A stretch of 64,000 nucleotides of DNA from Bdellovibrio bacteriovorus str. Tiberius (lineage in GTDB: Bacteria; Bdellovibrionota; Bdellovibrionia; Bdellovibrionales; Bdellovibrionaceae). The stretch lies in the NCBI RefSeq assembly GCF_000317895.1, contig NC_019567.1, forward strand, positions 1,116,001 through 1,180,000. Reading direction: 5' to 3'. Below the pieces are notes generated by a model. The model was not told the DNA's origin. It did no database searches and saw only the letters and a list, made by a program, of their open reading frames with translations. Below, one piece after another: positions 41,192 to 49,292 of this stretch (positions are counted from its first letter, which is position 1; the number at the start of each line of letters is the position of its first letter). Both the position numbers and the translations under genes were made by a program.

Positions 41192-41713
41192 CTACTTAAT
41201 TAAGAAGAATTGCTGGTTGTTTCCAATAGTGAACATAAGCTGTCTATCTGCAGTGTGTGGAATTGTTGCACCAGTGGTTCTGTAAACTCCTTTGGACATT
41301 CTCTTAAAGCTGATCTGTGCTCCAGCATCGCCGCGCGCCTCGTTTAACTGGATTGTGACGTTCTCGGGATCAAGAGGATTTAGATATAGATCGGTGAACA
41401 ACAATTGGAAAAACAGAATGTCTGACTTTTCCCTAAAAGGGGCGATCTTCAGGCAAATGCCTTCATCTTCGAACCAAAGGTCACAGATCTGAGGTTTAAA
41501 TGTTTTGCCGGTTGACGGCGTTGGCTGCTCCAAATGAACGCAGTCATAGTTGGATTCTGTAAAAGGAGTTAGAGAATGGACTCTACCTTGCGATGGTAGC
41601 TTGGTGTATGGATCAATAGTCAGGAAATAATCATTTGTTCTGGCTCCATCTATCACCTCAGCAGAAAAGAACGATGTGTATGGAGTTTGAGTCATTTCCA
41701 TATATCTCGTCAC
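41192..41713 (-). pseudogene. Downstream part of a probable frameshifted exported-protein gene
   Basis: An open frame of 173 codons with no signal peptide and no ribosome site before MTRYMEMTQTPYTSFFSAEV. It overlaps the previous frame by 56 bp and continues the same beta-rich, polar sequence character (DGARTNDYFLTIDPY, GVYRTTGATIPH, LMFTIGNNQQFFLIK). A single-base shift near 41700 would fuse it to the 41658-42044 frame as one exported protein of ~280 residues. Alternatives are a real separate gene or programmed frameshifting. No domain recognised. Confidence 0.45.
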
Positions 41714-42044
41714 CTGACGTTTTTCCGTCTAGAGATTCGGCGCAACTTTTTTGAGTCGGATATTCAGGGCGATGATAATTGGTTACTCTTGATGTCAATA
41801 TTGCCGGATCCTTTGTGATGGCGGCTGATTGAAATATAAATTGTGCTTCGACGTCGAAGCAGTGTTTCCCTTTTGTGTTGTTGGCTTCAACCCTCTGAAC
41901 AACAACATAGCATTTACCTCCAGTGGGTTTTTCATTCACCAACTCTAGTCCTTGTAAAGTTAAGCCGGGATAGGCGTTAAGGGCACGGGCAAAGGCACTG
42001 TCTTGGCAGAATAGAAGTACCGTGAAAAGTATCAGATTGATCAC
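41658..42044 (-). CDS. Exported protein, upstream part of a probable frameshifted gene
   Basis: A 128-residue frame with signal peptide MINLILFTVLLFCQDSAFAR and a mature part with four Cys (GKCYVVV, KHCFDVE, QKSCAES, VLFC). Near the C terminus, SLDGKTSGDEIYGN ends in a different frame from the open frame that begins at 41713. Joining the two needs a +1 shift in the overlap. I favour one gene with a sequencing or natural frameshift, but a genuine separate short protein is possible. A TGTTTC/GAAACA dyad lies 91 bp upstream. Confidence 0.55.
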   Translation of the reverse strand: MINLILFTVLLFCQDSAFARALNAYPGLTLQGLELVNEKPTGGKCYVVVQRVEANNTKGKHCFDVEAQFIFQSAAITKDPAILTSRVTNYHRPEYPTQKSCAESLDGKTSGDEIYGNDSNSIHIVLFC

Positions 42045-42134
42045 TTTAGATTCCTTTTTAAAATTGTGGATGGTTGCTTTATCAATATCTAAGTTTGCCG
42101 GTAATGCAGCAAAGTGTTGCCTATTTTGCCCTGC

Positions 42135-42169
42135 TGTTTCCCGGGGGTCGCAAGTTGCCGAAGGAAACG
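42135..42169. promoter_or_regulatory. TGTTTC-N23-GAAACA dyad (site H)
   Basis: TGTTTC and GAAACG arms, 23-bp spacer containing a small GCAA-TTGC palindrome, between the divergent genes starting at 42044 and 42304. A further GGAAACA at 42197 could be a second half-site. Confidence 0.55.
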
Positions 42170-42303
42170 TTTAATGTCTAAAGCGAGCGGCTGTGAGGAA
42201 ACAACATATCTGTAATGTGGCCTTGAAGTCTTGTTGAACAGCAGCAATTCATCGAAAATTTAGGAGTGCGTAGTGCAAATGAGACGCTTTCGGGAGACTT
42301 CTG

Positions 42304-43473
42304 ATGAGAGAGATTTTAGTAGAAATTGATGGCCAATATCTGATGGAAACTCTGAAAAATGCCGGGATTGCAAATATCACTTTTGCTAGAAGTGTCGGCG
42401 TAAATGTTAAGACTGTCCAGCGATGGATTCACGGTCAGGTGAAAAGAGTGACTGTGTCGACAGCAGAAAAGATCCTTGCTGCGCTTCCTTGTGATCGACA
42501 GAAGTTGGTCCTTCCGGACAGTGAAACAAAAATTGTATCTCAGGACCCAACGTTGGCGACGCTTCTTGATTTTAGATTTATCAATTCTTTAGAGACTAGG
42601 TCCCAGTTGTTGGTTCTTTTTAAAAGCCTAAAAACATTCTCAATTAATGACCTGTCAACAAAGCAATTCGCATTGTTGTATTCGGTTTTGGGCTTCATAC
42701 ACCTTAAGATTGGTAGTATTCGAGCAGCAAAATTTCATCTTACCTCATCTGTTACTACCTTCAGGAAGGTAGATGATAAGGAAAATACAGGGTGGGCATT
42801 GTACTATCTGGCCGTCGTTCGTGAAAGAGTAGGAGAGTATCAGGAGGCCTTAAACCATTTAGAGAGTATACGAAATGTCTACGCCTACTCAGATGACCTT
42901 GCTGTAAGAATGCATCATCTTCAAGGGAAAGTATTTAGCTCGATGGGAAGCACAGATCAGGCAGAGGACTCCTTTAGGTCCGCAATCAAGGTCGCTAAAG
43001 AGCAATGTCTTTGGACCGATGAGCTGCAGTTATCTTATTATCGTCTGGGGTGGATCCAGATGCAAAAGGGCCTTTTTGACAAGGCAATATGGCTGTTTCT
43101 GAGATCTTTCGTTGTGAGTAGAAAGAATGAGGACGGATTTGCGCAATTGATAAGTTATAGATCATATAAAGTTGCATGTACTTTATTAGGCAGATGTCCC
43201 AAAATCGGCCGGATCAATAGACTGATAAATCGGGAGTCTAAACTTGTTAAGACGAGAAGTCAGCGAGAGATTGTCGCACAAATCGATTTCTATATGGCTC
43301 TTGCAGAAAGAAATTTTGAATTGGCTCAGTCAATTCTGAATGAAAGAGCTGCGAGAAGTATTTCGAAGCAATCCACCCGGACAGCGGTTAGCTCGGATAC
43401 GGAATTGATGAGAAGGATCGCCGGAGCATCAGGTCAAGCTGAGAGTTTTACGATCTATTTAAATGCAATTTAA
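42304..43473 (+). CDS. HTH-TPR regulator
   Basis: A 389-residue cytoplasmic protein without a signal peptide. Residues ~15-50 (YLMETLKNAGIANITFARSV with GVNVKTVQRWIHGQVKR after it) form a helix-turn-helix with the recognition helix VKTVQRWI, probably of the lambda-repressor/XRE class. The rest contains TPR-type helix pairs (HLKIGSIRAAKFHLTSSV, YYLAVVRERVGEYQEALNHL, SMGSTDQAEDSFRSAIKVA). It resembles regulators that sense peptides or partner proteins through TPRs. It is 24 bp before a PilZ gene in the same direction. A TGTTTC/GAAACA dyad lies upstream. Confidence 0.75.
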   Translation: MREILVEIDGQYLMETLKNAGIANITFARSVGVNVKTVQRWIHGQVKRVTVSTAEKILAALPCDRQKLVLPDSETKIVSQDPTLATLLDFRFINSLETRSQLLVLFKSLKTFSINDLSTKQFALLYSVLGFIHLKIGSIRAAKFHLTSSVTTFRKVDDKENTGWALYYLAVVRERVGEYQEALNHLESIRNVYAYSDDLAVRMHHLQGKVFSSMGSTDQAEDSFRSAIKVAKEQCLWTDELQLSYYRLGWIQMQKGLFDKAIWLFLRSFVVSRKNEDGFAQLISYRSYKVACTLLGRCPKIGRINRLINRESKLVKTRSQREIVAQIDFYMALAERNFELAQSILNERAARSISKQSTRTAVSSDTELMRRIAGASGQAESFTIYLNAI

Positions 43474-43497
43474 CCTTTCTAAGGTGGATGTTGATTT

Positions 43498-44163
43498 ATG
43501 AGTCAGATTTTTAAAAAAGTCGGAATTTCCACAGCAAAGGCTATTTTCTCAAATGCAAAGGGACTTGGTTTTTCTGTCAGAGTAAAAATGGCAACCGGAG
43601 GCCGGATAGATGCCCAAGTTCGCGGATTGCAGGGTGATAAGTTGGTATGTGTATTATCTGAAGAGATGGTGGTTCCGATTGGTCGTGAACGCGTGACAGT
43701 CTGCTTAATTGGAGCGGAAGATAAGTATTTCTGCCAGACTGATTGTTGGTTTTTCTCTAAAGAAGTTTATATTGAGCTAAAATGTGATTTGTACCATCTG
43801 CAGCGCAGGAAGTATCATAGAACAATAATCCCCAATGAAGTTTTATTGGAGTTTGAGTTCGGATCTGGAAAGTACAAGGGTATCCGGGGTAAAGTTAGAG
43901 ATATTAGTGTTGGGGGGGCTAGTCTTCTGTTTATTTCAGATGAGCCTGTTGCCGAAAACGAACAAATTTCTGGTCGTCTTTTTATGGACAAGAAGATTGA
44001 TTTAAGGATTCAGGCAGTCGTTATGAGAGCAGATCCACCAGTGTCTGATGGTAGGCAATCGGTTGGGATTGAGTTTTTCCGTGGCGTGAATCACGAAGGA
44101 GTGATGTACTCACTTATTAGTACCATAAAGGCGAAAATTGCGCCGTACGAGCAGGCTAGCTAA
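43498..44163 (+). CDS. PilZ-domain protein (c-di-GMP receptor)
   Basis: A 221-residue cytoplasmic protein. The N-terminal ~95 residues are a YcgR-like flanking domain (KMATGGRIDAQVRGLQGD). The PilZ domain begins with QRRKYHRTIIP, holding the RxxxR motif (about residues 103-108), and continues with RGKVRDISVGGASLLF, the D-x-S-x-x-G motif (about 138-143). These residues bind c-di-GMP. The N-terminal helix FKKVGISTAKAIFSNAKGLG is amphipathic. It is in an operon with the HTH-TPR regulator. The effector target (motility, surface switch) is unknown. High confidence in the domain. Confidence 0.85.
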   Translation: MSQIFKKVGISTAKAIFSNAKGLGFSVRVKMATGGRIDAQVRGLQGDKLVCVLSEEMVVPIGRERVTVCLIGAEDKYFCQTDCWFFSKEVYIELKCDLYHLQRRKYHRTIIPNEVLLEFEFGSGKYKGIRGKVRDISVGGASLLFISDEPVAENEQISGRLFMDKKIDLRIQAVVMRADPPVSDGRQSVGIEFFRGVNHEGVMYSLISTIKAKIAPYEQAS

Positions 44164-44904
44164 CTATGGATCTGATAGGGGTAGGCTCGTGAGGCTAATA
44201 TAGCTTACGACAGGCGAGTCTGCGTCTTGGTTGATCGTCCGAATTTTTTGGAACGCCTCCTTTAGAATAGCATTCACTTGCTCAATACTTTCTGAGGGAA
44301 GAATGAGGTATGATGAGTATGCCGCTGTTTTCTGGGACAAGGCTTTGGAGTGATCAATCATCTTTCGGAGCTTGCTCGGATAATATTCGTTGAGATTTAA
44401 TGGATCTTCAGAATGATCGAATTTTTCAAGATCCTTTTCGAGAGGTGTGATTTCTCGGGTATAACGATTGTATTTAATCGCACCTTTTCCTTTTAGGGCC
44501 ATAAGATGCTTTTTTAGGACTCGTACTGGTGTTTTGAATTTTTCGCTTAGTTCCTCTGCAAGAATAGGTTCTCCGCGAGCGTGAACATAGGTGTGGATTG
44601 CAGCAGCTAGCCAGCTGTCAGCGCTATTATGAGCTTCCTCGCTGCTTGCGGGTGCAATCGAGGGAGATTGTGCTCTTTGAGGGGCAAAGGCGAGTTCGAG
44701 TTCGGCCTTTTCTTGAGGTGACAAGTTGCTGTCCTCAAGAATTGTGTCAAGTAGTGTCTCGGACAATTTACATTTACCATTTAGAGCAAGGCTCACCCTT
44801 GTTGGGGAAATGCCTAGGTCTCTTGCGAAAGCTCTTAGGGAATAGCGTTGATTTTTTTGCTGGCGTCTACTGAAAATGCTTCTAATTACGTCAATAGCTG
44901 TCAT
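44164..44904 (-). CDS. TIGR02147-type transcriptional regulator
   Basis: A 246-residue protein without a signal. The N-terminal region RQQKNQRYSLRAFARDLGIS, then PTRVSLALNGKCKLSETLLD, is the TIGR02147-type helix-turn-helix (R-x-x-x-N-x-x-Y-S-L-R-A-F-A-R-D-L-G), a family concentrated in Bdellovibrio and Fibrobacter relatives. A middle winged-helix-like region (AAIHTYVHARGEPILAEELS, then FKTPVRVLKKHLMALKGKGA) and a helical tail follow. Its stop is adjacent to the convergent PilZ stop. A TGTTTC/GAAACA-type dyad with a short spacer lies 57 bp before its start, so autoregulation is possible. Confidence 0.8.
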   Translation of the reverse strand: MTAIDVIRSIFSRRQQKNQRYSLRAFARDLGISPTRVSLALNGKCKLSETLLDTILEDSNLSPQEKAELELAFAPQRAQSPSIAPASSEEAHNSADSWLAAAIHTYVHARGEPILAEELSEKFKTPVRVLKKHLMALKGKGAIKYNRYTREITPLEKDLEKFDHSEDPLNLNEYYPSKLRKMIDHSKALSQKTAAYSSYLILPSESIEQVNAILKEAFQKIRTINQDADSPVVSYISLTSLPLSDP

Positions 44905-44960
44905 ATGAATTAAGATTACAATATTGAAATGTTAATAAAAACGTCCAGCTCGCATTTTTG

Positions 44961-44992
44961 TGTTTCCCGAAGTGAGGACAAATTCAGAAACA
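44961..44992. promoter_or_regulatory. TGTTTC-N20-GAAACA dyad (site I)
   Basis: Perfect arms with a 20-bp spacer, slightly short of the usual 22-24, 57 bp upstream of the TIGR02147 gene. A further GAAAAC follows at 44993. The stretch 44993-45182 holds no gene I can support. Confidence 0.5.
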
Positions 44993-45182
44993 GAAAACTG
45001 TTCACGGGAAATTCGGCCATTACGTTTTGGCAATAATGCATACTTTTATCCTCATATCTATTAAGTGTGATTTGACAACGGCGCTTCAAATTGCCCTCTT
45101 GTGGATGGACGCAGTATTGAGCGCATTCATTTTTTTTAGGCAACAGTCCAGATTGTACGCAAATATCGAGTGATTTTTTGTA

Positions 45183-45620
45183 TTAATTCTCGCCTGCGTA
45201 CAAATCCAAGGCTCTATTTAATGATTGGTTGGACTCAGAGCTCGGGCCTTGCTGAAGAGAATCTTGCAAAATAAATGAGTCATCGATGAATGTGCAAACG
45301 TTGTAGGTATGAAGTTTGTTGTGAAGACTGCCATCACGGGCGCCTTTGGATGCGCAAGTAAAATTTGGATCGGGATTCGATGTATTCAAGTATGACTCTA
45401 TGGCCGTAGGAATCTCGAATTGAGACTTGTAAATAACGAGGGAACTTGCTGAAAGAATTGCATCGCCCAACTTACAGAGTGCGACTTCCTTCTTGCCGTC
45501 ATTGGCGAGCTCATAAATGCCACCGCTTGTCATGCATACCCTGATCCAGGGGTGAATAGGATGCCCCGCTAAAGACAGGCTTGGCTGAATTAGTAAGGCC
45601 CACAGAATGAAATGTCTCAT
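45183..45620 (-). CDS. Small exported protein with Cys residues
   Basis: ATG 45620 follows GGGAGGAAAT; the frame upstream lacks a signal. Signal peptide MRHFILWALLIQPSLSLAG. The mature part has Cys in VCMTSGG, ALCKLGD, FTCASKG and VCTFIDD, beta-rich between them. No family recognised. It lies 56 bp after the GYF gene on the same strand, so may be its operon partner. Confidence 0.6.
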   Translation of the reverse strand: MRHFILWALLIQPSLSLAGHPIHPWIRVCMTSGGIYELANDGKKEVALCKLGDAILSASSLVIYKSQFEIPTAIESYLNTSNPDPNFTCASKGARDGSLHNKLHTYNVCTFIDDSFILQDSLQQGPSSESNQSLNRALDLYAGEN

Positions 45621-45676
45621 ATTTCCTCCCAAATTACTGTGTTCCAAGAAATTACAGGAGCATTATTTTATTGTCC

Positions 45677-46099
45677 TTAACCTATGTTAAGTTCTGTGGA
45701 TATTCCGAATTCCGGCCGATCTGCAATTTTTGCCCATCCACTTAGTCCCTTTTTCCAAATATGGTCGCTCCTCTTTACTTTTTTTAGGGCCAAGTTTGTA
45801 CGTACTTCAGAGGTGCTGTAGGGGCCCGTTTGAATAAAGGCATTAAGTCGCCCATCGTAGGAAAGGATTGTCCAGAGTTCAGATATGGCTTCTAGAAGTT
45901 CAGTGTTGACCTCTTGAAGCGCAGGGAAATGTTTCGCCGGAAAGTACTGCCAGGTCGATGCTGGCTTCCAGTGTGCTTTGGTTCCAAGTGAAACAGGAGA
46001 TGATGGGGAAAGGTCTCCTCTTCGGGCGAGAGAAATTATCTGGTCCTTTGTGAATGGGCCGATGATTTGTCGATTTATTATGGCATACCAGATCCGCAT
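45677..46099 (-). CDS. Two-GYF-domain protein
   Basis: A 140-residue cytoplasmic protein of two tandem GYF_2-like modules: WYAIINRQIIGPFTKDQIIS, then LARRGDLSPSSPVSLGTKAH; and later AFIQTGPYSTSEVRTNLALK, then KKVKRSDHIWKKGLSGWAKI. The G-P-F/Y-T/S-x-x-x-x-x followed by D-x-V/I-W pattern is that of GYF_2 (DUF4339) domains, which bind proline-rich peptides or membrane partners. No signal peptide. Its partner is unknown. Confidence 0.7.
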   Translation of the reverse strand: MRIWYAIINRQIIGPFTKDQIISLARRGDLSPSSPVSLGTKAHWKPASTWQYFPAKHFPALQEVNTELLEAISELWTILSYDGRLNAFIQTGPYSTSEVRTNLALKKVKRSDHIWKKGLSGWAKIADRPEFGISTELNIG

Positions 46100-46240
46100 T
46101 GCATCTCCTGTGTACTATAAGGTAAGTGCTATGTTTATCTGAATGCGATCATTTTGAGAGTCTAGATCCGTGTTGTGTCTTCGAATGTGTTTATCACGGC
46201 TCTATCTTAATGGCGGGAAACGCAAATGTATTGGATGGGC

Positions 46241-46270
46241 ATCTGAGGGACGGTATGTGGTCCCTCAGAT
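46241..46270 (-). terminator. Strong hairpin after the response regulator
   Basis: ATCTGAGGGAC and GTCCCTCAGAT pair perfectly over 11 bp around 8 nt, 7 bp after the response-regulator stop on the minus strand. No T-run follows. The intergenic stretch 46100-46240 shows no other feature. Confidence 0.55.
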
Positions 46271-46276
46271 TGAAAA

Positions 46277-46660
46277 TTATGGCGAATGCTGTGGACTCTG
46301 GTCGAGACTTTCGAAACTTCGTACAATGTCGCAAAGCTCTTTGTTCTTAAGAGGCTTTTGATAGAACGCTTTGAAATTTGCGCTCTGATAGGCTTCCCTT
46401 TGGAGGCCCGCATATCCGGAGATAAAGACTACCGGAAGAGAATAAGGCAAAGTGTCGATCATTTTTAAAAGCTCTAGGCCATCGGCAATGGGCATTCTTA
46501 TGTCCGACAGGACAAGTTGCGGGGATTCTGTGCTGATTTTTTCGAACGCCTCAAGTCCATTTTCGGCGGTAACTACAGTGAATCCTGCACGAGTTAGAAA
46601 TAGTTTGTATAGCACTAGTATGTCTTTTTCGTCATCGACGACTAGAACTTTAAATCCCAC
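46277..46660 (-). CDS. Single-domain response regulator
   Basis: A CheY-like receiver alone (about 127 residues): VLVVDDEKDI carries the acidic pocket, VLSDIRMPIADG the phospho-Asp, and VFISGYA the Thr/Ser position (Ser); the conserved Lys is in YQKPLKNKEL. The best start is GTG 46660, 1 bp after the TAA stop of the histidine kinase and behind its GGAGG; an upstream ATG at 46672 lies inside the kinase end. No output domain, so it should signal by protein contact, probably as the kinase's partner. Confidence 0.85.
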   Translation of the reverse strand: MGFKVLVVDDEKDILVLYKLFLTRAGFTVVTAENGLEAFEKISTESPQLVLSDIRMPIADGLELLKMIDTLPYSLPVVFISGYAGLQREAYQSANFKAFYQKPLKNKELCDIVRSFESLDQSPQHSP

Positions 46661-46661
46661 A

Positions 46662-48053
46662 TTAACCTCCATAGTATATTGGAATTTCAAAAATAAACTT
46701 TGTATGCTTCGAATTTCTATCTAGATATAGCTGTCCGCCTGCGTTCTCCGCGATAGATCGTGCCGAGCTAAGTCCAAGTCCTGTTCCCTTACCAACATCC
46801 TTGGTGGTGAAGAACGGCTCCATGATCATGGATGCAATATCGTCTGGAATAAATCCTGGGTCTCCGACTGAAATTTCTAAGTAAGTGTTCCGACTTTCCA
46901 CATTAATACTTATTAGGCGCTCCTTGTGACCGTCTACGGCATCCAAGGCATTATCTACTATACTGTGAATCGCCTGATAGGCATCTTGCTCAGGGCATTG
47001 AATCGTACAAGAGGAAGGAGCTTGAAAATGAAACTCTACTTGTGCGTGAACTTTTTGTATTTTTGGGTTTAGATCCCTAAGAGTCATTTCAAGAACTGCT
47101 TTAATTTGAGTTCTTTGTCGTTCTGGTTGAAGCTGATCTCCCGCAATATGTCTTAGTTCGGTAGTTATCTTTTTCATTTGTAAAACGGCGGACTCGATAC
47201 GCGTGCAAGACTGATCGACGTCGTCGCCATTGAGCTCGTTGCTTCGACTTTGCTCTCTCATGATTTCGACGTGCCCAAGAACGACTGCAAGTGGGCTGTT
47301 TAGCTCATGTGCTACGCCGCCGGCAAGTCGTCCAATGGTGGCTAGCTTTTGTGATTCCCATAAGTCCTTTTGAACGGATGTGAGTTCTGCGGCTTTGTCG
47401 GCGATTTCTTTCTCTAGTGAACGGGTTCGGACTGATAGATCATGTTCTGTTGCTGTCATTGGCATTAATACGGCGAGCAGATGATAAAGTCCGAACGCAA
47501 AAATTGCCCCCGGCAAGAAAAGATCTACGTGTTCGCGCACGAAAGGCCAGTCGATAAAATGTAGGGTTAAAATAAGGCCGGTAGCTATAAACAGTTTTTG
47601 GGCGATAGATATTGGAGTAGCTCTGTTCTTTCTTGCTAGGTAGGCAGCATAAGGGAAAGATACTACGGAACTCGCAATGGCGGGCAGGGCGTATATGGTG
47701 AAAGAGCCTCCTAGGGCCCAAATAGAAATAGTTAGAAGAATCCCTACCCCGTAAATTAAAAGAAACCGGCGGAATGGTAAGCTTATTGAGTGAGTGTGGG
47801 ACAAGACTGAGCTTAGAATTAGCTGAGATATAAAGGTCCCTATGCTGCTGACAATTACCAACAGAATTGCGGGGAGGGTTGGGATGCTATTGGCTAATGA
47901 TGAAACAAATACACCAGCCCAATAGAAGAAAATAATTTTCTGCAGGCGCGATCGGGAACTTGCATACTGAGTAAGAGAAATTGCCCCATTTAGAATGGTC
48001 GTTCCTAGGTAAAAATACATTAAAAGTGTAGTTGCAGAGGTCGTTGTGTCCAC
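46662..48053 (-). CDS. Multi-TM sensor histidine kinase
   Basis: A 463-residue kinase. The N-terminal ~210 residues hold six to seven membrane helices, an integral membrane sensor without a large periplasmic domain. A coiled coil leads to the HisKA region with GRLAGGVAHELNSPLAVVLG (phosphorylated His). The ATPase domain shows the N box (IVDNALDAVDGH), GDPGFIPDD, FFTTKDVGKGTGLGLSSARS and FIFEIP. It is followed immediately by a receiver gene, a complete two-component pair. Its stop TAA nearly touches the receiver's GTG start. The ligand is unknown. Confidence 0.9.
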   Translation of the reverse strand: MDTTTSATTLLMYFYLGTTILNGAISLTQYASSRSRLQKIIFFYWAGVFVSSLANSIPTLPAILLVIVSSIGTFISQLILSSVLSHTHSISLPFRRFLLIYGVGILLTISIWALGGSFTIYALPAIASSVVSFPYAAYLARKNRATPISIAQKLFIATGLILTLHFIDWPFVREHVDLFLPGAIFAFGLYHLLAVLMPMTATEHDLSVRTRSLEKEIADKAAELTSVQKDLWESQKLATIGRLAGGVAHELNSPLAVVLGHVEIMREQSRSNELNGDDVDQSCTRIESAVLQMKKITTELRHIAGDQLQPERQRTQIKAVLEMTLRDLNPKIQKVHAQVEFHFQAPSSCTIQCPEQDAYQAIHSIVDNALDAVDGHKERLISINVESRNTYLEISVGDPGFIPDDIASMIMEPFFTTKDVGKGTGLGLSSARSIAENAGGQLYLDRNSKHTKFIFEIPIYYGG

Positions 48054-48265
48054 GCGTTCCCATTAATTCTTTACGTAAATTGTGGTCTAACAGTTTAAGC
48101 TTCGCAATATTTTTTTGCCTTTGTCTTATATAGGATAGTCACGGAATTGGCTACGAAGTGCTTTCTTACAAGTTTGTAGTGTTGACGGTGCGGACACGAA
48201 TGACAGTACTGTTTCTCAAGGATGAGAGAGTGAATACGAAAATCAGAATAAAGAGAGAGGAGCAA

Positions 48266-48355
48266 ATGTCAGTTTGTTTTGCCAAGTGGCAGTGTATCCT
48301 ATTATTGGCGCTATGGGGGGCGATGGATGAGCAATGTTGCCTTGGTAAAGAGTGA
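48266..48355 (+). CDS. Candidate 29-residue leader peptide
   Basis: ATG 48266 follows the strong site GAGAGAGGAGCAA and encodes MSVCFAKWQCILLLALWG plus a short tail with two adjacent Cys, stop at 48353-48355. It overlaps the STAS gene start (48327) by 29 bp in another frame, so ribosomes ending here would be close to the next start. It is hydrophobic with four Cys. It may be a coupling leader or a small membrane peptide; chance is not excluded. Confidence 0.35.
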   Translation: MSVCFAKWQCILLLALWGAMDEQCCLGKE

Positions 48356-48815
48356 AGGAAATAGATTTGTTATCGAGGTGGAAGGGCACTTGTCGGGAGG
48401 CAGCTCTAATTTGTACGCACTTGCGGTGCCGAATGACTGTGAAATTCATCTTGTCTTTAGGCGCTCTTTTTCTGTAAGTGCCGTTGGATTAAAAAAAATG
48501 GGAGAGTGGCTGCGGTCTATTTTGTCAAAAACAACGGTCATGCATCATTGCCCGTCTGGTATGGTTTGGCACCTTAGTTTCTTAAAGGGGGCTCTGCCTG
48601 AAAATGTCGAGTTTCAAAGTTTTTATGTGCCGTACTACTCTGCAAGCTCAGAGCTCGAATTGGACGTTTTGTTTGTCAAAGGCACGCACTTTAGCAAAGA
48701 AGGAAGTTCGGTGGTTCTTAAGGAACCCGAGGTCCTGGATGAGGATGGAAAAAGAATGAGTTTAGATATTTTGGACGGGAAATTTTTTGTTTTCTTGGAG
48801 GAGTATTCCAGATGA
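48327..48815 (+). CDS. STAS-like domain protein
   Basis: ATG 48327 lies 6 nt after GGGGGG. The 162-residue cytoplasmic protein begins NRFVIEVEGHLSGGSSNLYA with CEIHLVFRRSFSVSAVGLKK further on, then VMHHCPSGMVWHLSFLKG and SFYVPYYS. The order strand-helix-strand with S-V-S-A-V-G in the middle, where anti-anti-sigma factors carry the regulated Ser, plus the H-C-P segment, matches a STAS-like type I associate with delta-group predators. It overlaps the KH-domain gene by 4 nt (ATGA), so translation is coupled. Confidence 0.65.
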   Translation: MSNVALVKSEGNRFVIEVEGHLSGGSSNLYALAVPNDCEIHLVFRRSFSVSAVGLKKMGEWLRSILSKTTVMHHCPSGMVWHLSFLKGALPENVEFQSFYVPYYSASSELELDVLFVKGTHFSKEGSSVVLKEPEVLDEDGKRMSLDILDGKFFVFLEEYSR

Positions 48816-49177
48816 GTGATGGAGTGAAGGGGATCGTCGTGAAAAGAAAGATCTTCGGAAATGCAGCTGAAAAGATAGATACGTATGAAGAATCCATGGA
48901 GATTGAGGCGCCGGTATCCGTTGATGAGCAGAATGCGGCAAGGGAGCAAATTAAACGAATTTTAGAGAGTTTTATCCAGGCAATTGCCCCCGGCGTGGAG
49001 GCGAAGGTGTCATATGCATGTGGGCCTCGCACAACCGTTTACAAAATCGATATGCCCGAGAATTTGAGGGGGCGACTGATTGGCTCACAAGGGCGGAATA
49101 TATGTGCATTGAGGCAGGTTTTAGCTGCCATGTCTGGAGCGGCTAAGTTTAGGGCAATTATCGACTTAGTTGTTTGA
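48812..49177 (+). CDS. KH-domain RNA-binding protein
   Basis: A 121-residue protein. The second half, TVYKIDMPENLRGRLIGSQG followed by RNICALRQVLAAM, has the KH G-x-x-G loop (I-G-S-Q-G-R-N), like KhpA/KhpB and Jag-type domains. The N-terminal ~55 residues are charged and helical. Such proteins bind RNA in the cytoplasm and affect division or cell-envelope gene expression in other bacteria. The ATGA overlap with the STAS-like gene implies stoichiometric expression, an unusual pairing. Function here is inferred from domain only. Confidence 0.75.
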   Translation: MSDGVKGIVVKRKIFGNAAEKIDTYEESMEIEAPVSVDEQNAAREQIKRILESFIQAIAPGVEAKVSYACGPRTTVYKIDMPENLRGRLIGSQGRNICALRQVLAAMSGAAKFRAIIDLVV

Positions 49178-49266
49178 GGAAAATCCGGCTTCAATGTTTA
49201 AACGATACTCTGTGGAGATTCAGGGAGACTGCTCTGCTTGATCGCGAGCGAGTTATCACGAGAGGC

Positions 49267-49292
49267 GGGTACCTTGGGCGCTCAGGGTACCC
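49267..49292. terminator. Hairpin between convergent genes
   Basis: GGGTACC and GGTACCC pair over 7 bp with a 12-nt loop, directly beside the minus-strand stop at 49293. No T-run. Confidence 0.4.

Noticed and set aside
44916-45143. 75-codon minus-strand frame between the TIGR02147 gene and a small exported gene
   Set aside because: It has no ribosome site and covers the TGTTTC/GAAACA-type dyad. Sequence does not look like a protein domain.
48140-48165. TTGGCTACGAAGTGC before the STAS-like gene considered as a sigma-54-type promoter
   Set aside because: Spacing between GG and GC is 9 bp, so it does not meet the rule.
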